This document shows, piece by piece, positions 12,553-23,927 of a stretch of 64,000 nt of DNA. The DNA is from Neurospora crassa OR74A (taxonomy: Eukaryota; Ascomycota; Sordariomycetes; Sordariales; Sordariaceae): the NCBI RefSeq assembly GCF_000182925.2, contig NC_026501.1:8783917-8847916 (forward strand). Direction: 5' to 3'. Position 1 is the stretch's first letter, and each line of letters begins with the position of its first letter. The position numbers and the translations under genes are program-made. The notes beneath the pieces were generated by a model. It had not been told where the DNA came from. It searched no databases and saw only the letters and a list, made by a program, of their open reading frames with translations.

Positions 12553-14016
12553 GCTTAGGTCTTTGAAGGATAGGGAGCAAGGTGGTATAATGAGAATCTG
12601 TTGTAGGTGGTCGTTTTGTTTGTCATGTCTTGGGGACACCTCATGACTGCACATCACAGGTTCTGTTAGTTATCAGTTGGAATGATGCGTTTGATTGGGG
12701 GGAATTGGGGTGGTATGGAAACGGAGCGTTATCTCGAATATGGACAACTGGACATCGGATTAGTTATCATGATTCCCATTCCCACCGCCAGAGTCTCAAG
12801 CATATAAGAAAGTTGGGAAGTTACTTAGGAGTGAGAGTCCTCGTTGCCATCTCAAGGAATCTACTTTGTTTTCGTTGATTACTCAACATTGTCACTCGAG
12901 AATGACACTCCACGGATCGCCCGAATGTGGGGGGAATTGTTTAGTAAACATTTGGGGGATTCTCTTCCAATCTCCTGCAAGGAAGAATGAAACCAATGCG
13001 AATATAACGTTGAAACAGATGAGTGATGGACGAGTGTCGACAATGAGTCCAGCGGTTGTTGTTTGCCTTTCAGTTGTGGAATAACTTCCTTGAGGCTGGT
13101 CCGCTCGGTTCGCATTCAGGGGACGTCACTCGAAGTCCAAGCAAACAGCGACGAGGATTGGACCATTGGACAATTCGGGCAGAGTAAGATGTGAGAGTGA
13201 AGAGTCGGAAACAGAGCTCTGTACTATCAGAAGTATGTGTCGCTGTACTATCTCTGTATATGTACATTGTACATGGGCGGATTTGTTGAGACCTGGGCGC
13301 GCCCTTTGATCGACGTTGGGGTCCACTAAACATCGTACCGTGGTACCTTCCCCGCTCCCTGTCATCGTGGGGCATCATTGTACACACATACCACTTCGGC
13401 TGCAACATACGTGAATATTCGAAATCCTCAGCGTTACTTTTATGTTTCAAGGGCGAAGGTGTCAGCTTTTACGTTCCGACTAACTTTGACAATTGCGAAT
13501 ACTTAATATACACCAACTCTCTGAAGTTTGTCAGCGCGGGATGCGCCCTATATATTTTTGTAGCTAGCGGGTGACAGGGGAGTTTTCAAGCAGGACCTGA
13601 CACGTCTATCTACGCGATATGATTGGCTGAAATCGCCTGGTTTCAAGATGAGAAAGAGTTGACAGAAGGAACGGAATCGAACACCCGCACTTCTATACTC
13701 TGGCTTCAAACCGCCTGAATCGCCCAGAGCCTCCTCCCCCGAGGTAGGTACCTTACTATAATCGGTAAAGTTACCTCTACAGGGCATTTTGTAAATAATG
13801 ATTTGTAATCTCTGCGTAACACCCGATCGACCTATGGAACTGTGGGCTCGGCTGTGTGAAAACCAAGTGGACTGTATGGTAGACCCGCTTCTCGGCTCAG
13901 TTCCCGAATGACATAAATACAAGCAGCGAGCCCAACACCACCGAAGTCTCAGTCTGTCTCATCATCACCAAGCAAAGTCAAACACATCTCACAAGCAATT
14001 TCAAGCTCAAGTCGCC
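12553..14016. other. intergenic region, no supported gene
   Basis: No coding frame is convincing. The last 100 bases before 14017 (CATCATCACC, CAAGTC stretches) look like a fungal 5' leader ending in GCCATGGCC. A weak tRNA-like stretch near 13660-13740 was rejected. Confidence 0.5.
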
Positions 14017-14880
14017 ATGGCCAACCAAGACCAACAAATCACCTTCTTCGACATCCCCAGCAAGGATGGTCGCACATGGACTCTCAACCCATGGAAGAGT
14101 AAGAAACCAGAATACCGTCCCATCCATCCATCTATCCATCCCTCACCACACCCCCCCTTCCCAATTTTCTCACCTAAACAGCTCACTAACAAAGCTTTCT
14201 CTCCTAAACCAGCCCGCTTCGCCCTCAACTACAAGTCCCTCCCTTACCACACTCAATGGCTCGAATACCCCGACATCCGCCCCACTCTCTCCCCGCACCT
14301 CCCGCCCGCCGCCCCCGAGCCCTCCACGAGCTCCTACACCATCCCCGCCATCCGCTTCCCCGACGGCACCTACATGATGGACTCCAAGCCCATCGCCGTG
14401 GCGCTCGAGGAGCGCTACCCGGCTCCGCAGTACCCTTCGCTGCACCTGGACACCCCCGCCCTCGCCAAGCTCGAGTCCCTCATGCCCGGCATGATGGGCA
14501 AACTGGTCGGTGTCTTTGTCCCGGGGGCCGTCAAGAACATTTTGGGCCCTAAAAGCCAGCCGTACTTTATCAGCACGCGGGAGGCGGCGTTTGGCATGTC
14601 GATTGATGAGCTGCAGAAGACGCAGGGCGGGGTCCAGGCTTATGAGAAGATCCGGGAGGAGTTGCACGAGGCTACGGCTTTGTTGAAGCAGAATGCTGCG
14701 GGACCGTTCTTTGAGGGAGATAAGGTGTCGTATGCGGACTTTGTGTGGGCCGGGTTTTTGCTGTTCATGAAGTACGCGGACGCGGAAGGGTTTGACAAGT
14801 TGTTGGAGGCCACGGGGGATAAGGAGGCGAATGAGAGGTTGTTGGAGGGCGTGAAGCCTTGGGCGAGGGATGATATCTGA
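14017..14880 (+). CDS. glutathione S-transferase-like protein, 249 aa
   Basis: Exons are 14017-14098 and 14213-14880. The 114-nt intron (GTAAGA donor, CACTAAC branch, CCAG acceptor) has a length divisible by three and no stop, so the unspliced frame is also open. Splicing restores the family phrase LNPWKTRFALNYK, which is why I prefer it. The N-terminal thioredoxin-like GST domain (about 8-105) contains MDSKPIAVALEERYP, the region that normally contacts glutathione. A helical C-terminal domain follows, with SYADFVWAGFLLF near 225. It resembles the fungal UstS/etherase-like GST group and is predicted cytosolic. The substrate is unknown. It converges on the aldo-keto reductase, leaving about 520 bp between stop codons. 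Confidence 0.88.
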   Translation: MANQDQQITFFDIPSKDGRTWTLNPWKSKKPEYRPIHPSIHPSPHPPFPIFSPKQLTNKAFSPKPARFALNYKSLPYHTQWLEYPDIRPTLSPHLPPAAPEPSTSSYTIPAIRFPDGTYMMDSKPIAVALEERYPAPQYPSLHLDTPALAKLESLMPGMMGKLVGVFVPGAVKNILGPKSQPYFISTREAAFGMSIDELQKTQGGVQAYEKIREELHEATALLKQNAAGPFFEGDKVSYADFVWAGFLLFMKYADAEGFDKLLEATGDKEANERLLEGVKPWARDDI

Positions 14881-15402
14881 TTGGGTCGGGATGTGATGTG
14901 GTGAGAAAGAAGCTTGGAGTAATGGGTACTATTCTTCCAATGGGTAACAGAACAAGGTTACAGCTTTGGATTAGTGATGTGATTGGTTTTTCGCGATGAA
15001 GCTCCCAATCCCTGCGCCTATGGAAGCTAAGCATTCCCCAAAGGGTCTCTTTAGCAGGCATTCATTTTACTCGGCCACTTGTTGTCCGTTATGGATATAT
15101 GTAGTATACGGCTTACGGTGCAGGGCTTCAAAAGGTGACTGTTCATTTTAGGGAGGGATGTGACACTTTTTATTCATGCCGTCAATAAGCTTCTCGATCA
15201 TCAGTACACATGACGGTTGGTAGGAGACCTGAATTGGTCATCGGTGCGTCAACCCAAGTCGAACATGGCTAATTGTAGCTTCTAGAGAGGCACACACACA
15301 TGACAGAACACCGGAGAGTATACGTGAAACAATGATAGTTGAGGTTGAACTTTTTAATTATTCTATTTCATTACTTCATCCATTCGTCACAAAGCCAGCC
15401 CT
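14881..15402. other. 3' spacer between convergent genes
   Basis: This short spacer separates the stop codons of the GST-like gene and the aldo-keto reductase and should hold both 3' UTRs and poly(A) regions. No open frame or RNA gene was seen. Confidence 0.6.
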
Positions 15403-16534
15403 TTACCTGTCACGGCCGTAGGTGGCAGGAGGCGTGGGCTTGTTGTCAAGAACAGACTCAATCTCCTCCATGATTTCAGGAGTGAGCTTGTCAATAAGGG
15501 GCAGAGCCTTGAGGTTGTCCTCGATCTGCTCAACCTTGGTAGCACCGAGAATGACAGTGCTGACGTTGGGGTTCTTGGCAGCCCAGGCAAGAGCAAGGTG
15601 AGTGACGGTAGCACCGAGGCGCTCGGCGATCTTGGTCAACTTGCGGACCTTCTCGATCTTGGCCTGACCCTCCTCAGACTGCAGGCTCTTGATGGTGTTC
15701 TCGAAGAAGGCCTTGTTGGTGGCAAAGCGAGAGTCCTCGGGAATGCCGTCGTTGTACTTGCCGGTGAGCAAGCCGCTGGCGAGAGGAGACCAGATGGTGG
15801 TGCCGTAGCCGTGCTCCTTGAAGAGGGGAGCGTACTCGTTCTCGAAACGCTCGCGGTGGAAGGCGTTGTACTGGGGCTGCTCGACGACGGGGGCGATCAG
15901 GTTGTGCTTGTCGGCGAGGTGGATGGCCTCCTTGATCTGGACGGCGCTCCACTCAGAGGTACCCCAGTAGTAGGCGAGGTTGAGGTTGCGGATGACCTGG
16001 GTGAAGGCCTCGACGATCTCCAGCATGGGGGTGGCAGCGTCGGGACGGTGGGCGAAGACGACATCGACGTAAGGGGTCTGGAGACGGTTGACCGAGGCCT
16101 TGAGACCCTCAACAATGTGCTTGCGGCTGAGACCGCGAGTGTTGGGCTCCTTGCGACCGGTGCCAAAGAAGACCTTGGTGGTCAAGACGTACTCGTCACG
16201 GGGCCAGCCGAGCTCCTTGAGCGCCTGACCCATTTCGACCTCGGAAGCTCCGTTCGCATATACCTCAGCGGTGTCAAAGGTTTGCTGTTGAAGACGCGGT
16301 TAGTTTGGTGTCTTTGGTGGTGAGCTGGACGGACATAGGATCAAGACGTACAATGCCATGGTTCCAGGCAGTCTGGAGGCACTTCTTGACGATCTCGCCC
16401 TTCTGAGTACCACCGTAGGTGAGCCAGCCACCGAGGGAGAAGATGGAAACCTGGAGACCGGTGTTGCCCAGGTAGCGGAACTTCATGTCCTTGGGCTCGT
16501 AGGCCGTGGGAACGACGGGGGAATCGGAAGCCAT
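15403..16534 (-). CDS. aldo-keto reductase, potassium-channel beta type, 354 aa
   Basis: Exons are 16534-16352 and 16284-15403, with a 67-nt intron (GTACGT donor, ACTAACC branch, ACAG acceptor) between Ile61 and Gln62. It is a whole (beta/alpha)8 aldo-keto reductase related to the AKR6 (voltage-gated K+ channel beta) family. The catalytic tetrad is visible as Asp65 and Tyr70 (TFDTAEVY), Lys98 (LTTKVF) and His140 (VFAHRPD). NADPH-binding sequence near [15 protein letters not shown] and [13 protein letters not shown] fits the family. Codons end mostly in C or G, suggesting high expression. The chosen ATG sits in CACAATGGC, which matches the Neurospora consensus. An upstream in-frame ATG at 16669 would add a presequence (listed separately). 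Substrate unknown. Confidence 0.93.
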
Positions 16535-16669
16535 TGTGTTTGTTTGTCTGGATGGTGTTGTGGAATAGAGACGAGATGGACAGGAAGAGAGCGGGACGAA
16601 GCTGGCTTTTAAACGGACCGCGGGAAGGAGAGACTTGGAGAATGGGATGAGGAGGGGCCTGGGCGACAT
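16535..16669 (-). other. in-frame 45-residue mitochondrial-presequence-like extension of the aldo-keto reductase
   Basis: The frame stays open upstream of the main ATG to another ATG at 16669. The 45 extra residues contain six Arg/Lys, many Ser/Thr and no acidic residue, and end in [11 protein letters not shown], which resembles a matrix-protease cleavage site. The upstream ATG has a weaker context (GAAATGT) than the downstream one (CACAATGGC), so leaky scanning or a second transcription start could give cytosolic and mitochondrial forms. Whether the transcript reaches 16669 cannot be seen from the sequence. Confidence 0.5.
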
Positions 16670-19600
16670 TTCAAACCCAAATATTCAGTGGAGATAAAGG
16701 ACGGAGCTGTCTCTAATCCCCGCTCAACAACCGGAGCTTGCGTCCTTTTCTAGTGTAGGCGGCAACCCACCATTTCCGTCCATGGCGATGGTCAGTATCG
16801 AACCGGTGGAGCTGAAAGGTCGCAACAGCGATTGCGATGGTGACGACATGCATTTGTCAACCTCCCGTCTCCTCGATCACTTCCCCTTGTATGTACACCC
16901 CCCAAAAGGCATTGTTGGCCGGAAATAACTGGCACCGCGATGATTATCAGGATACGATACGATACTCATATTTTGTTGCCGGTCTGCCGCGGTGAAAATC
17001 CGACACCTTGACGGCCAATGGCTGCGGGGAGCGGGGTAGCTGGAGGTCAGATTGCTCGATGACGCCGGCGGGGTACTAAGGAGCTAAGGACGCCGAATGC
17101 GACCGTCTCGGGCGGTCACCAAATTGTTTTAGTAAGCAGCTCCATGACGCAAGAAATTGCTGTGGAAACCCACGTTTTCGGGAGCCGTGGAGAGCCGCGA
17201 GCACTTCTTCAACCGGTTCCGTTCCCACACAAGATTGTATTACGTGTACTGAGACCTTTGGCCGCGTTCTTGGCGGGTGATCAGGGGCCAACTGCCATGG
17301 GTCTCATCAAACAATCTTCAGTTGTCAGGGACGAGCTTGGTCCGCCTAAAAAGATTGAGGTGACCCAAGTGCTCTGGTACCTAGGTATGTGCCCAGAAAG
17401 CCATGTGAATTGGCATGAATATGATGCCCACTGACCCAAGGAGTCGGGTTTCGTTCCTGTACCCAAGATGGATGTATCGACGTCCAGAGGCGACCAATCT
17501 TCTCAAAAGAATGTACTATGTATGTAAGTGACGGGATGGGGTTGGAGGAATTGACGTCCCCGGCAGCACTTCATGGGGCTCTCGCTTCCCCGGAACGATG
17601 CCAAGCTTGGGGTTCTGGCCTGGCCTCCGGAGATAGGTGCTCGGCCCCACAGACAACAATCCGGGGGCCGGGACCCACGGACCCCGTTGCAGATACACTA
17701 CATAGTGTAGTAGCGGGATGACTTCCCGTCGACTTCCAGACATCACTACATACCGGTTGATCCATGATTCTTTCATCACGGTTTTGAGGCCATCTTGCAT
17801 TGAAATTAAAAGGTTGAGTTAGATGGCGTGGATCGCTTAAGGAAAGTTAAGTGCCTCGACCAGACGCCGATTCTCTAAAACCTTGGCTCATCTGCGCGCC
17901 AGGATGAGTACAAGTACGAGATCCACCGCAAACCAGACCCTGAAAACGAAAATGAAGTTGAAGAACTCTAGGGCCTAGCTGCTCTGGAGAGATCCTTGAT
18001 TCTATAGGCTAGTTAGTGTATAGGGCTCAAGCACGCGGCAGAGTGACGATCCGGCCAGCTTGCCGATTCGCACATCTGGGACTTGGTTCTCCGTGCGTAG
18101 GGCAGAAAGTGTTCCTATCCCCGTTCAATAACTCCGAGCCTTCAATCCCTACAGGGGTTCCGTCATGGATGTTCTGGTCAAACTATCCCCCTCGGCCTGT
18201 TACCTACGTACCTACCTGCCAGGCCTGCGCTCATCAACACCAACCTTTCATCCCATTTCATCTCTTCCCATCCCGTCCAGCCGTCTGCCCGCACCTATCA
18301 ACTAGGTACCCCTTCCCATACCAGGCACCTAATGGCTCTATAATTGCTCTCTTTGGTACCTGTAGTCACCAACAACCGCTTGGCCGAATGGCGCAATGGT
18401 CTACCGTCCTAACAACTCAAACTCCCAAAACATTCCTGTCCGGTTGGGAAACGATGATGTACATTCAAGTAACCGATAGCGTGTTCCACATCGTAAGCCC
18501 CGTCCACAATTCAAGGATCTGCAGGTGTGAGCAGCGACAGAAGAAGGTAATCACAAGTGCAAAGTCACCCCCCTATAAAAAAAATAGTTAGGGTGTTTCG
18601 ATGGTTAACCGGTGTGCGCTGATCGGCTGAGCGGTTGTTGGTATCTTTTTTCTTTTTGTATCTTTTTGTACCTTTTTCGGGGGCTGATGGTAGAGGAGGG
18701 TTGTGTCTAGCAAGGCTGTGTGTTCGACTCCTTATCCTCCCGCAATCTTTTTTTTTTTACCCCTTTTTCTCAAAAAGTCTCAACAACTGCCCAAGGCCCT
18801 AACCATCTCCTCTGTCTTCCTCATATGGTCTCCCGCCCCTTCCCTCCCTCCTTCGCAGCCTCATATCCATGCCCTCCTCTACACCCCCACCGCCTCTCCA
18901 AACAACGGTTTCCCGATCCCTCCACCCCAACTCCCTCCTCAACTTCTCATCACTAATCCACTGCGGGAAGTCAGCCACCAGATCTGATGGCCTCTACCAC
19001 CACCGCCGCCCCCCTCCCTTTACTTCTTGTTGCAAAAGAATACACTACCGCCAAAAGCGACATACCCCTCCCCTCTCGCACATTGCTCGGCATCCGCACT
19101 GCAGGATTGGAGATGGGACTTTGCGAGTTGCTCAGGCGGTTTTTTTCTAGGATTTTCACTTGGGTCTCTCTGCGTTGCCAATCAAACGCTGCATGCTGCT
19201 TTTGGATGAGATGAATAGGGAACGGTGTTGTGGGAAGAAACAAATGATATTTCCCGTAGTAGGCATGACATTTGAGCTGTCTTCTCCGGTCGATCGGTCG
19301 AGTTACAAGCGCTTGCCAATAACGTGTTGATATTCACGGTGGAAAACAATAGCATGCGTCAGGCGGTAAGGGTAGAAATATTCATAATCATTAACTGTCA
19401 TGAGCATGTTTGCGAACTACTAGCTAGCTGGGAAGCGAAGACACAAAAGTTCGAAATGGTCCGCTTGAATGTGAACAACAGAAAGACGGGACATATTAAC
19501 TTACCAGTGGTTTAATTCTTACCCAGGCTGTGTTATATCTGAACCTAGACCATCGTGAGCAGCTTTCAACTCAGGGAAAACGATGGGATACTTAGCTGAG

Positions 19601-19901
19601 AGGGTTTGTTTGTATCCGACCGTAAGCCGCGAGATGGGAACGGTCGGATGCATATCATCACTACTCAGCGTTAGTCGTTTACTCATGCAAACATCGAACA
19701 CCAAATCAAAGGCGTGAAAAAAAACTACCAGCGCCGGCCACCAAGGACCGTCGCCACGCTTGTACTGAAATAAAAGGGATTTACCATGAAAAATCGAAGA
19801 GCAGATATGTACAGTCACGGGACATATGTACAGGGGTATCGGTAGTAGGCCCATCCACCTTGCCCTCAGGCTCCGAAACGCCAAAAACTCCCTGCCATGT
19901 G
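16670..19901. other. long spacer between divergent/convergent genes, no supported gene
   Basis: 16670-17000 is the probable promoter of the aldo-keto reductase. Open frames at 18016-18591 and 18703-18987 have no family resemblance. An ATG frame at 18987-19214 (75 aa, starting MASTTTAAPLPLLLVAKEY) is the best small-protein candidate but has no support beyond being open. A tRNA-like stretch near 18640-18755, ending before a T-run, was rejected. TAGGTA/TACCTA words are frequent (for example 17378-17390 and 18200-18225). Confidence 0.5.
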
Positions 19902-21092
19902 CTAACTATCAATTCTCTTCCGTCCCCTGAGCCTCGTCCTATCCGATGACGGTTTGTGGACGCGACTAGAACTACTTGTCTGTGTCTTCCTCCCCAGACT
20001 CCTTCCTCTTTGCAAGGGGTTCAACATCCTCTGCTTAAGCCTCTTCATGTATCCTGTTTCCTTCCAACGGCGAGCTGCGTCGTCCACCACCTGGGTACGG
20101 TGAGTCGGCAGCTCTGGCTTCCTGGGATCACGTTGCTGCATGCTACTCCGGGTTTCCTGACCAGAGAGAGGACGCGCAGATGATGGTGAAAGACTCCGGT
20201 GTCGTCGACAGGGCAATGATGGCTTCGTCTGCTCGAAGAAAGCTGCAGCATGATGCTCGGGTTTCGGGGTAGGCGTTTCTGCCTCGGAAGTAATCGAGAG
20301 GTCCGTGGGATGATCCGAGGGTTCCTTTCCTGATGCCACTTCGGGAGTGGCATCCTCCTCCTCCTGCTGCTCAGGAGCAGGTGTGGTAACCTCCGACACG
20401 TCATAGAGTGTAGAGGCGGACGATTCCAAATGGTCGGATTCGTATTCGGAGTAGGAGAGGGTACGGGCTGGGGTAAGGGCGAAGTCCGGTTGAGAGCCAT
20501 CCGCATGGGAATCTACAGACGAGCTCGAGCACATGGTCATGGAGCGCGGAGACGGCGGCAGATGGTCCTTAACAATGGACTCCTCATCCGCAATTTCGAG
20601 CGGCTCCTCTGTCATCAAAATCGGATCGCAGTAGTACTCATCGTCGAAAAGAGAGGGGCAGGAATCGGCACTGCTGGAGGTGACGGAGCCAGAATCGGCG
20701 GATTTGTGCCAGGGATGTTGCTCGGGAAGGTATGATGCAAAGTATCGAACAAGCGAATCAAGCGACCTTGTTCGGAAGAGCTGGACAGCGTGCTGCCACT
20801 GATCGGTCCCAATCAGGGAAGGGTTTCCAATGATCTCGAATGCTGCAGATTCAAGAGACTCGTTCAGTTCGCGAACGCGGAGTTGCTTCCGCTCGGCAAG
20901 GAGCTGATGTAACTCATCGGCGGTGGTGGCCCTGTGTGCTAGTTCGTAGACGTCATGGTGAAAGGCCTCGGGGTCGAGAATGGCGAGGCTAAAGGTGTTG
21001 TACTGATCGTGGAGCTTAGTCTCGAGGTCCTCTCTCTGTAAGCCAAACTTCCAGTAAGGCCATGTCCATCCTGGTCCGGTCGGATCGTCCAT
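19902..21092 (-). CDS. hypothetical Ser/acidic-rich protein, 396 aa
   Basis: Single exon. The open frame extends upstream of 21092 but only with a GTG, so I start at the first ATG (21092, MDDPTGPGWTWPYWKFG). Residues 1-120 look like a folded helical domain: an aromatic opening, then a charged helix around ELHQLLAERKQLRVRELNESLES. Residues about 125-320 are low-complexity, acidic and Ser/Thr/Pro-rich (disordered). The last 75 residues are strongly basic (RRWKETGYMKRLKQRMLNP, then an RSLGRK...RTRLRGRKR tail) and could bind nucleic acid or direct nuclear import. No signal peptide or membrane segment is seen. I do not recognise a named family; the charge layout suggests a fungal-specific regulatory or nuclear protein, which is inference. 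Confidence 0.75.
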   Translation of the reverse strand: MDDPTGPGWTWPYWKFGLQREDLETKLHDQYNTFSLAILDPEAFHHDVYELAHRATTADELHQLLAERKQLRVRELNESLESAAFEIIGNPSLIGTDQWQHAVQLFRTRSLDSLVRYFASYLPEQHPWHKSADSGSVTSSSADSCPSLFDDEYYCDPILMTEEPLEIADEESIVKDHLPPSPRSMTMCSSSSVDSHADGSQPDFALTPARTLSYSEYESDHLESSASTLYDVSEVTTPAPEQQEEEDATPEVASGKEPSDHPTDLSITSEAETPTPKPEHHAAAFFEQTKPSLPCRRHRSLSPSSARPLSGQETRSSMQQRDPRKPELPTHRTQVVDDAARRWKETGYMKRLKQRMLNPLQRGRSLGRKTQTSSSSRVHKPSSDRTRLRGRKRIDS

Positions 21093-23927
21093 CTGGGGAG
21101 AAGTGCGGTATGATGAAGGGGGTGGGTTCGGTGTGTCGGTCGAGGTCGAGTAGGGGGTCCAAATGCGAACAAGAAGAGAAGATCGAGTGGGTATTGTATT
21201 GCTGTAATTAGATAGGTCGTAGGTAGGTAGTAGAGCTGTAATGTTTTGCGTCGTTTCGTAGTTGGGTGGGGGACAGAAATGAAGCCAAAGTCGAAAACCG
21301 GGTGAGTGGTGCTTCACCACAAGGTGATGGGATGTTCAAAATCAAGACTCGTGGGCCTTGCACTGGTGCAGAAAGCCATTTAGTAACCGACAAAATCACA
21401 CATGGTGAAGGGATAAGTATCTATTGATTTTATTTTTTGGTGTTTTGGTGGAAAGGTAGGGGTCCGATGCCGACGGGAGTCTCGATCGTGCTCAATTGCA
21501 GGTGGGCTCGTTGAGGTTTGAAGGTGAGGTATACGACGGCGGTGATGAGGAGATGAAGGCCTCAAGCGAAGGAGGCGGACGAGGCCAACGGGGGGATGCG
21601 CTGGGTGTTGGAAAGACCAGCAGAGTGATGCGACGCCACAGACTGTCTCGCCAGACGGCCCCCAACGCCAGATGGTCTGGGTGCTTGGCAGAGATGTTGC
21701 CCAATGAGATGGCCGCTGAGGTGGGCTCGGCAGGAAAGGGAACGGAAAGCGGGACACGAGGAGCTGAGCCTGCGGCCGGAGGGTTACACTCAAACAACAC
21801 CCAGCCAATCGAAGCGACAACCACTCACACTGATTGCTACACAACAGTCCTCTTCCGGTCTAGCTTCTAAAAGACTTGCATGAAGCACATTTTTCGTCAT
21901 CCCTCGCTTTGCGCGCTGTTGTCTCTAGAATGCCCGATTGCGGTCAAATCATTGCACTTTCGACCTGGCACCCTCCCCCCATTCCTTGCAGGTCATCACT
22001 GCAGTGTGTGTGCCTACCGTCGTCCGTCTTTTCCGTCATCGTGACTTGCGCTGCCCTCCGTCCGATACAGCGATTGAGGTTTTCTTTCAGTTCATGATGA
22101 ATCATCGAGACTTTGTTGACGGGGGACATCTTTCGGTTGTGAAATCAAGACTTTTGACGATGCTAGCTCAAACGAGTCATGACAAAATCATGACAATGGC
22201 GGCCATTCACGGGTAAAAACAGCATCGATAAATTGCAAACGCCGTCCAGCCGCTCTTGCCTGGAACAGCAACTGCAACAACGCGAGCTTTTCGAAACCCC
22301 CCACCCTCTTCGCTTCCTTCCTCACCCCATCAGTCAGCCCAGCGCCAACAGAAGAAGGCGCACCCAGCCGCAAACCTGAGCCATCCTTCAGTTGTGTTGA
22401 GGTTCATTTCGTCAGTTCCAATTCGAGGGGAAATCAGGGAAGGCAGCAAATGTGCTGGCTGGGTTCACTCCAGTCTCTCGGCAAACGAGGGCTTTGAGGT
22501 GTGGCAATACAAACCGAAGGATCGAGGGCGCTGACATCAGAAATGAATCGATGCAACTTGGAGACCGAGTGAGTGTCAATATGCGAGTCTGACGACAACC
22601 TCCGACTCCCACTCACTTCCAAAGGCTCACCACGAGGCTCGTCATCAGTGGGAAACCTCTTCCCTTTTATGGTTCAACTCCGTTTGCGCGACGGAAGCAG
22701 CATGTCCAGATCGACACTACAACGTGAGCACATGAGTTGTGACCCGCGTGTGCTTGTTGCTGATGATGAGAGATTCGACCTCGGTGCCAGAATCTTCACC
22801 GCGGTGAGTTAGTCGGAGGAGGAACGTGACACAGGAAAGAGACCAAGGGCCCATCGGCAATAAACCAGATGGCATCAACTGACGATAGCAAGTGGTCGCC
22901 TTGGCAGCTGACGGCCCCTCATGTGGTGCTGCCTCGAGAACCCGACGCGCTTTCCAGTTTCAGGTGGACCACAGATGAACCAGTCAGACTCGGTTGTCAA
23001 CGCTGTTCTTGGCCATCGGGGGCAGGGAACATGGCGCCAATGAAGCCTCATGAGGCCTAACACCAGCGTGGGATGGTCGCCGGCTGTCGCCCCTTACAAA
23101 TACTATATCCTGCTTCCCTGGCCATCTTCTTCTCTTGTGTTGGAGGTTTCCCGGCTGATGGCTCTGCGTTTTCGCAGTCCTTGAATCATCTGGTCGTCCG
23201 TCTCAAAGTCGAGATAGACGATGTGACAGGCGGGGGGCATGGGCTGTGAGGCACTGCACTAACATGGCAGCACCGCCCTCTTCGGGAAGTTGTGCTAGCT
23301 AGGCACCAGCCTCAGCTCACTTTGGTCAGGTCGGGTCATCTCTTCTTCGTCGCGTTTCGATTGATGACTCTCTCCCCCCCTCTCTTACACTTTCCCCTCT
23401 TCTCTCTCGCCCTGTTCTGAGCTTCTCTGACCCCTGGCGCACACATCTTGTCTGACATTGCAAAGAAAACGGCCCGGAGCTCTTGTTCTTCCATCTTGTT
23501 CGGCGAGGCTGAGACTAAGGTATCCCATCAGGAGGCTTGCTCTTCCACCTGCCCTCGTCTCGTCCGTTCATCTGACAACCTATTGATGGTCATTCTGCAA
23601 CAATAGCAATTATGGCTCCTTGAACACGACAATAACTTGTTTTTGTCTTTTGCAGCCCGCTGAATTTGTTGCAGCAGGGCTCTTGCTTGGTTCGCATTTA
23701 GTCTGACCAACGCGCTTCAGTTCTTCTTTTCAGCGGTAGTCTGCCGAATCACCTTGACTATACTACAGCTGCCATTCGCTCTATCTGCGCTCTTCTATAC
23801 CACTTTACCACAAACCCGATTTCCATAGCCGCCTACCAGTTGGCTTGATAGGACGCTTGAACCATCATTCAACCAGCACCAAGATATTGCAATACCTTGT
23901 CCCTCGATCCGTGCACCGGCCCGCGGC
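21093..23927. other. shared upstream region of two divergent genes
   Basis: It lies between the divergent starts of the 19.9-21.1 kb gene and the kinase at 23928. The plus strand becomes CT-rich (TCTCTC, TTCTTC) from about 23330, typical of a fungal promoter/5' leader leading to 23928. The open frames present (for example 21496-21870) have no coding pattern I trust. Confidence 0.5.

Noticed and set aside
13660-13740. tRNA-Ser/Leu-like stretch on the minus strand
   Set aside because: T stem does not pair around TTCGATT; probably chance.
15598-16323. 241-codon plus-strand open frame
   Set aside because: Antisense shadow of the aldo-keto reductase, whose biased C/G-ending codons keep the opposite frame open; Leu/Val/Gly-rich with no motif.
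18605-18755. tRNA-like words (CGGCTGAGCGGTTG, GTGTTCGACTCC) before a T-run
   Set aside because: The A-box and B-box are too far apart, the T stem does not pair and no full cloverleaf forms.
21093-21320. 76-residue upstream extension of the 19.9 kb gene
   Set aside because: Begins with GTG and is leader-like; first ATG is at 21092.
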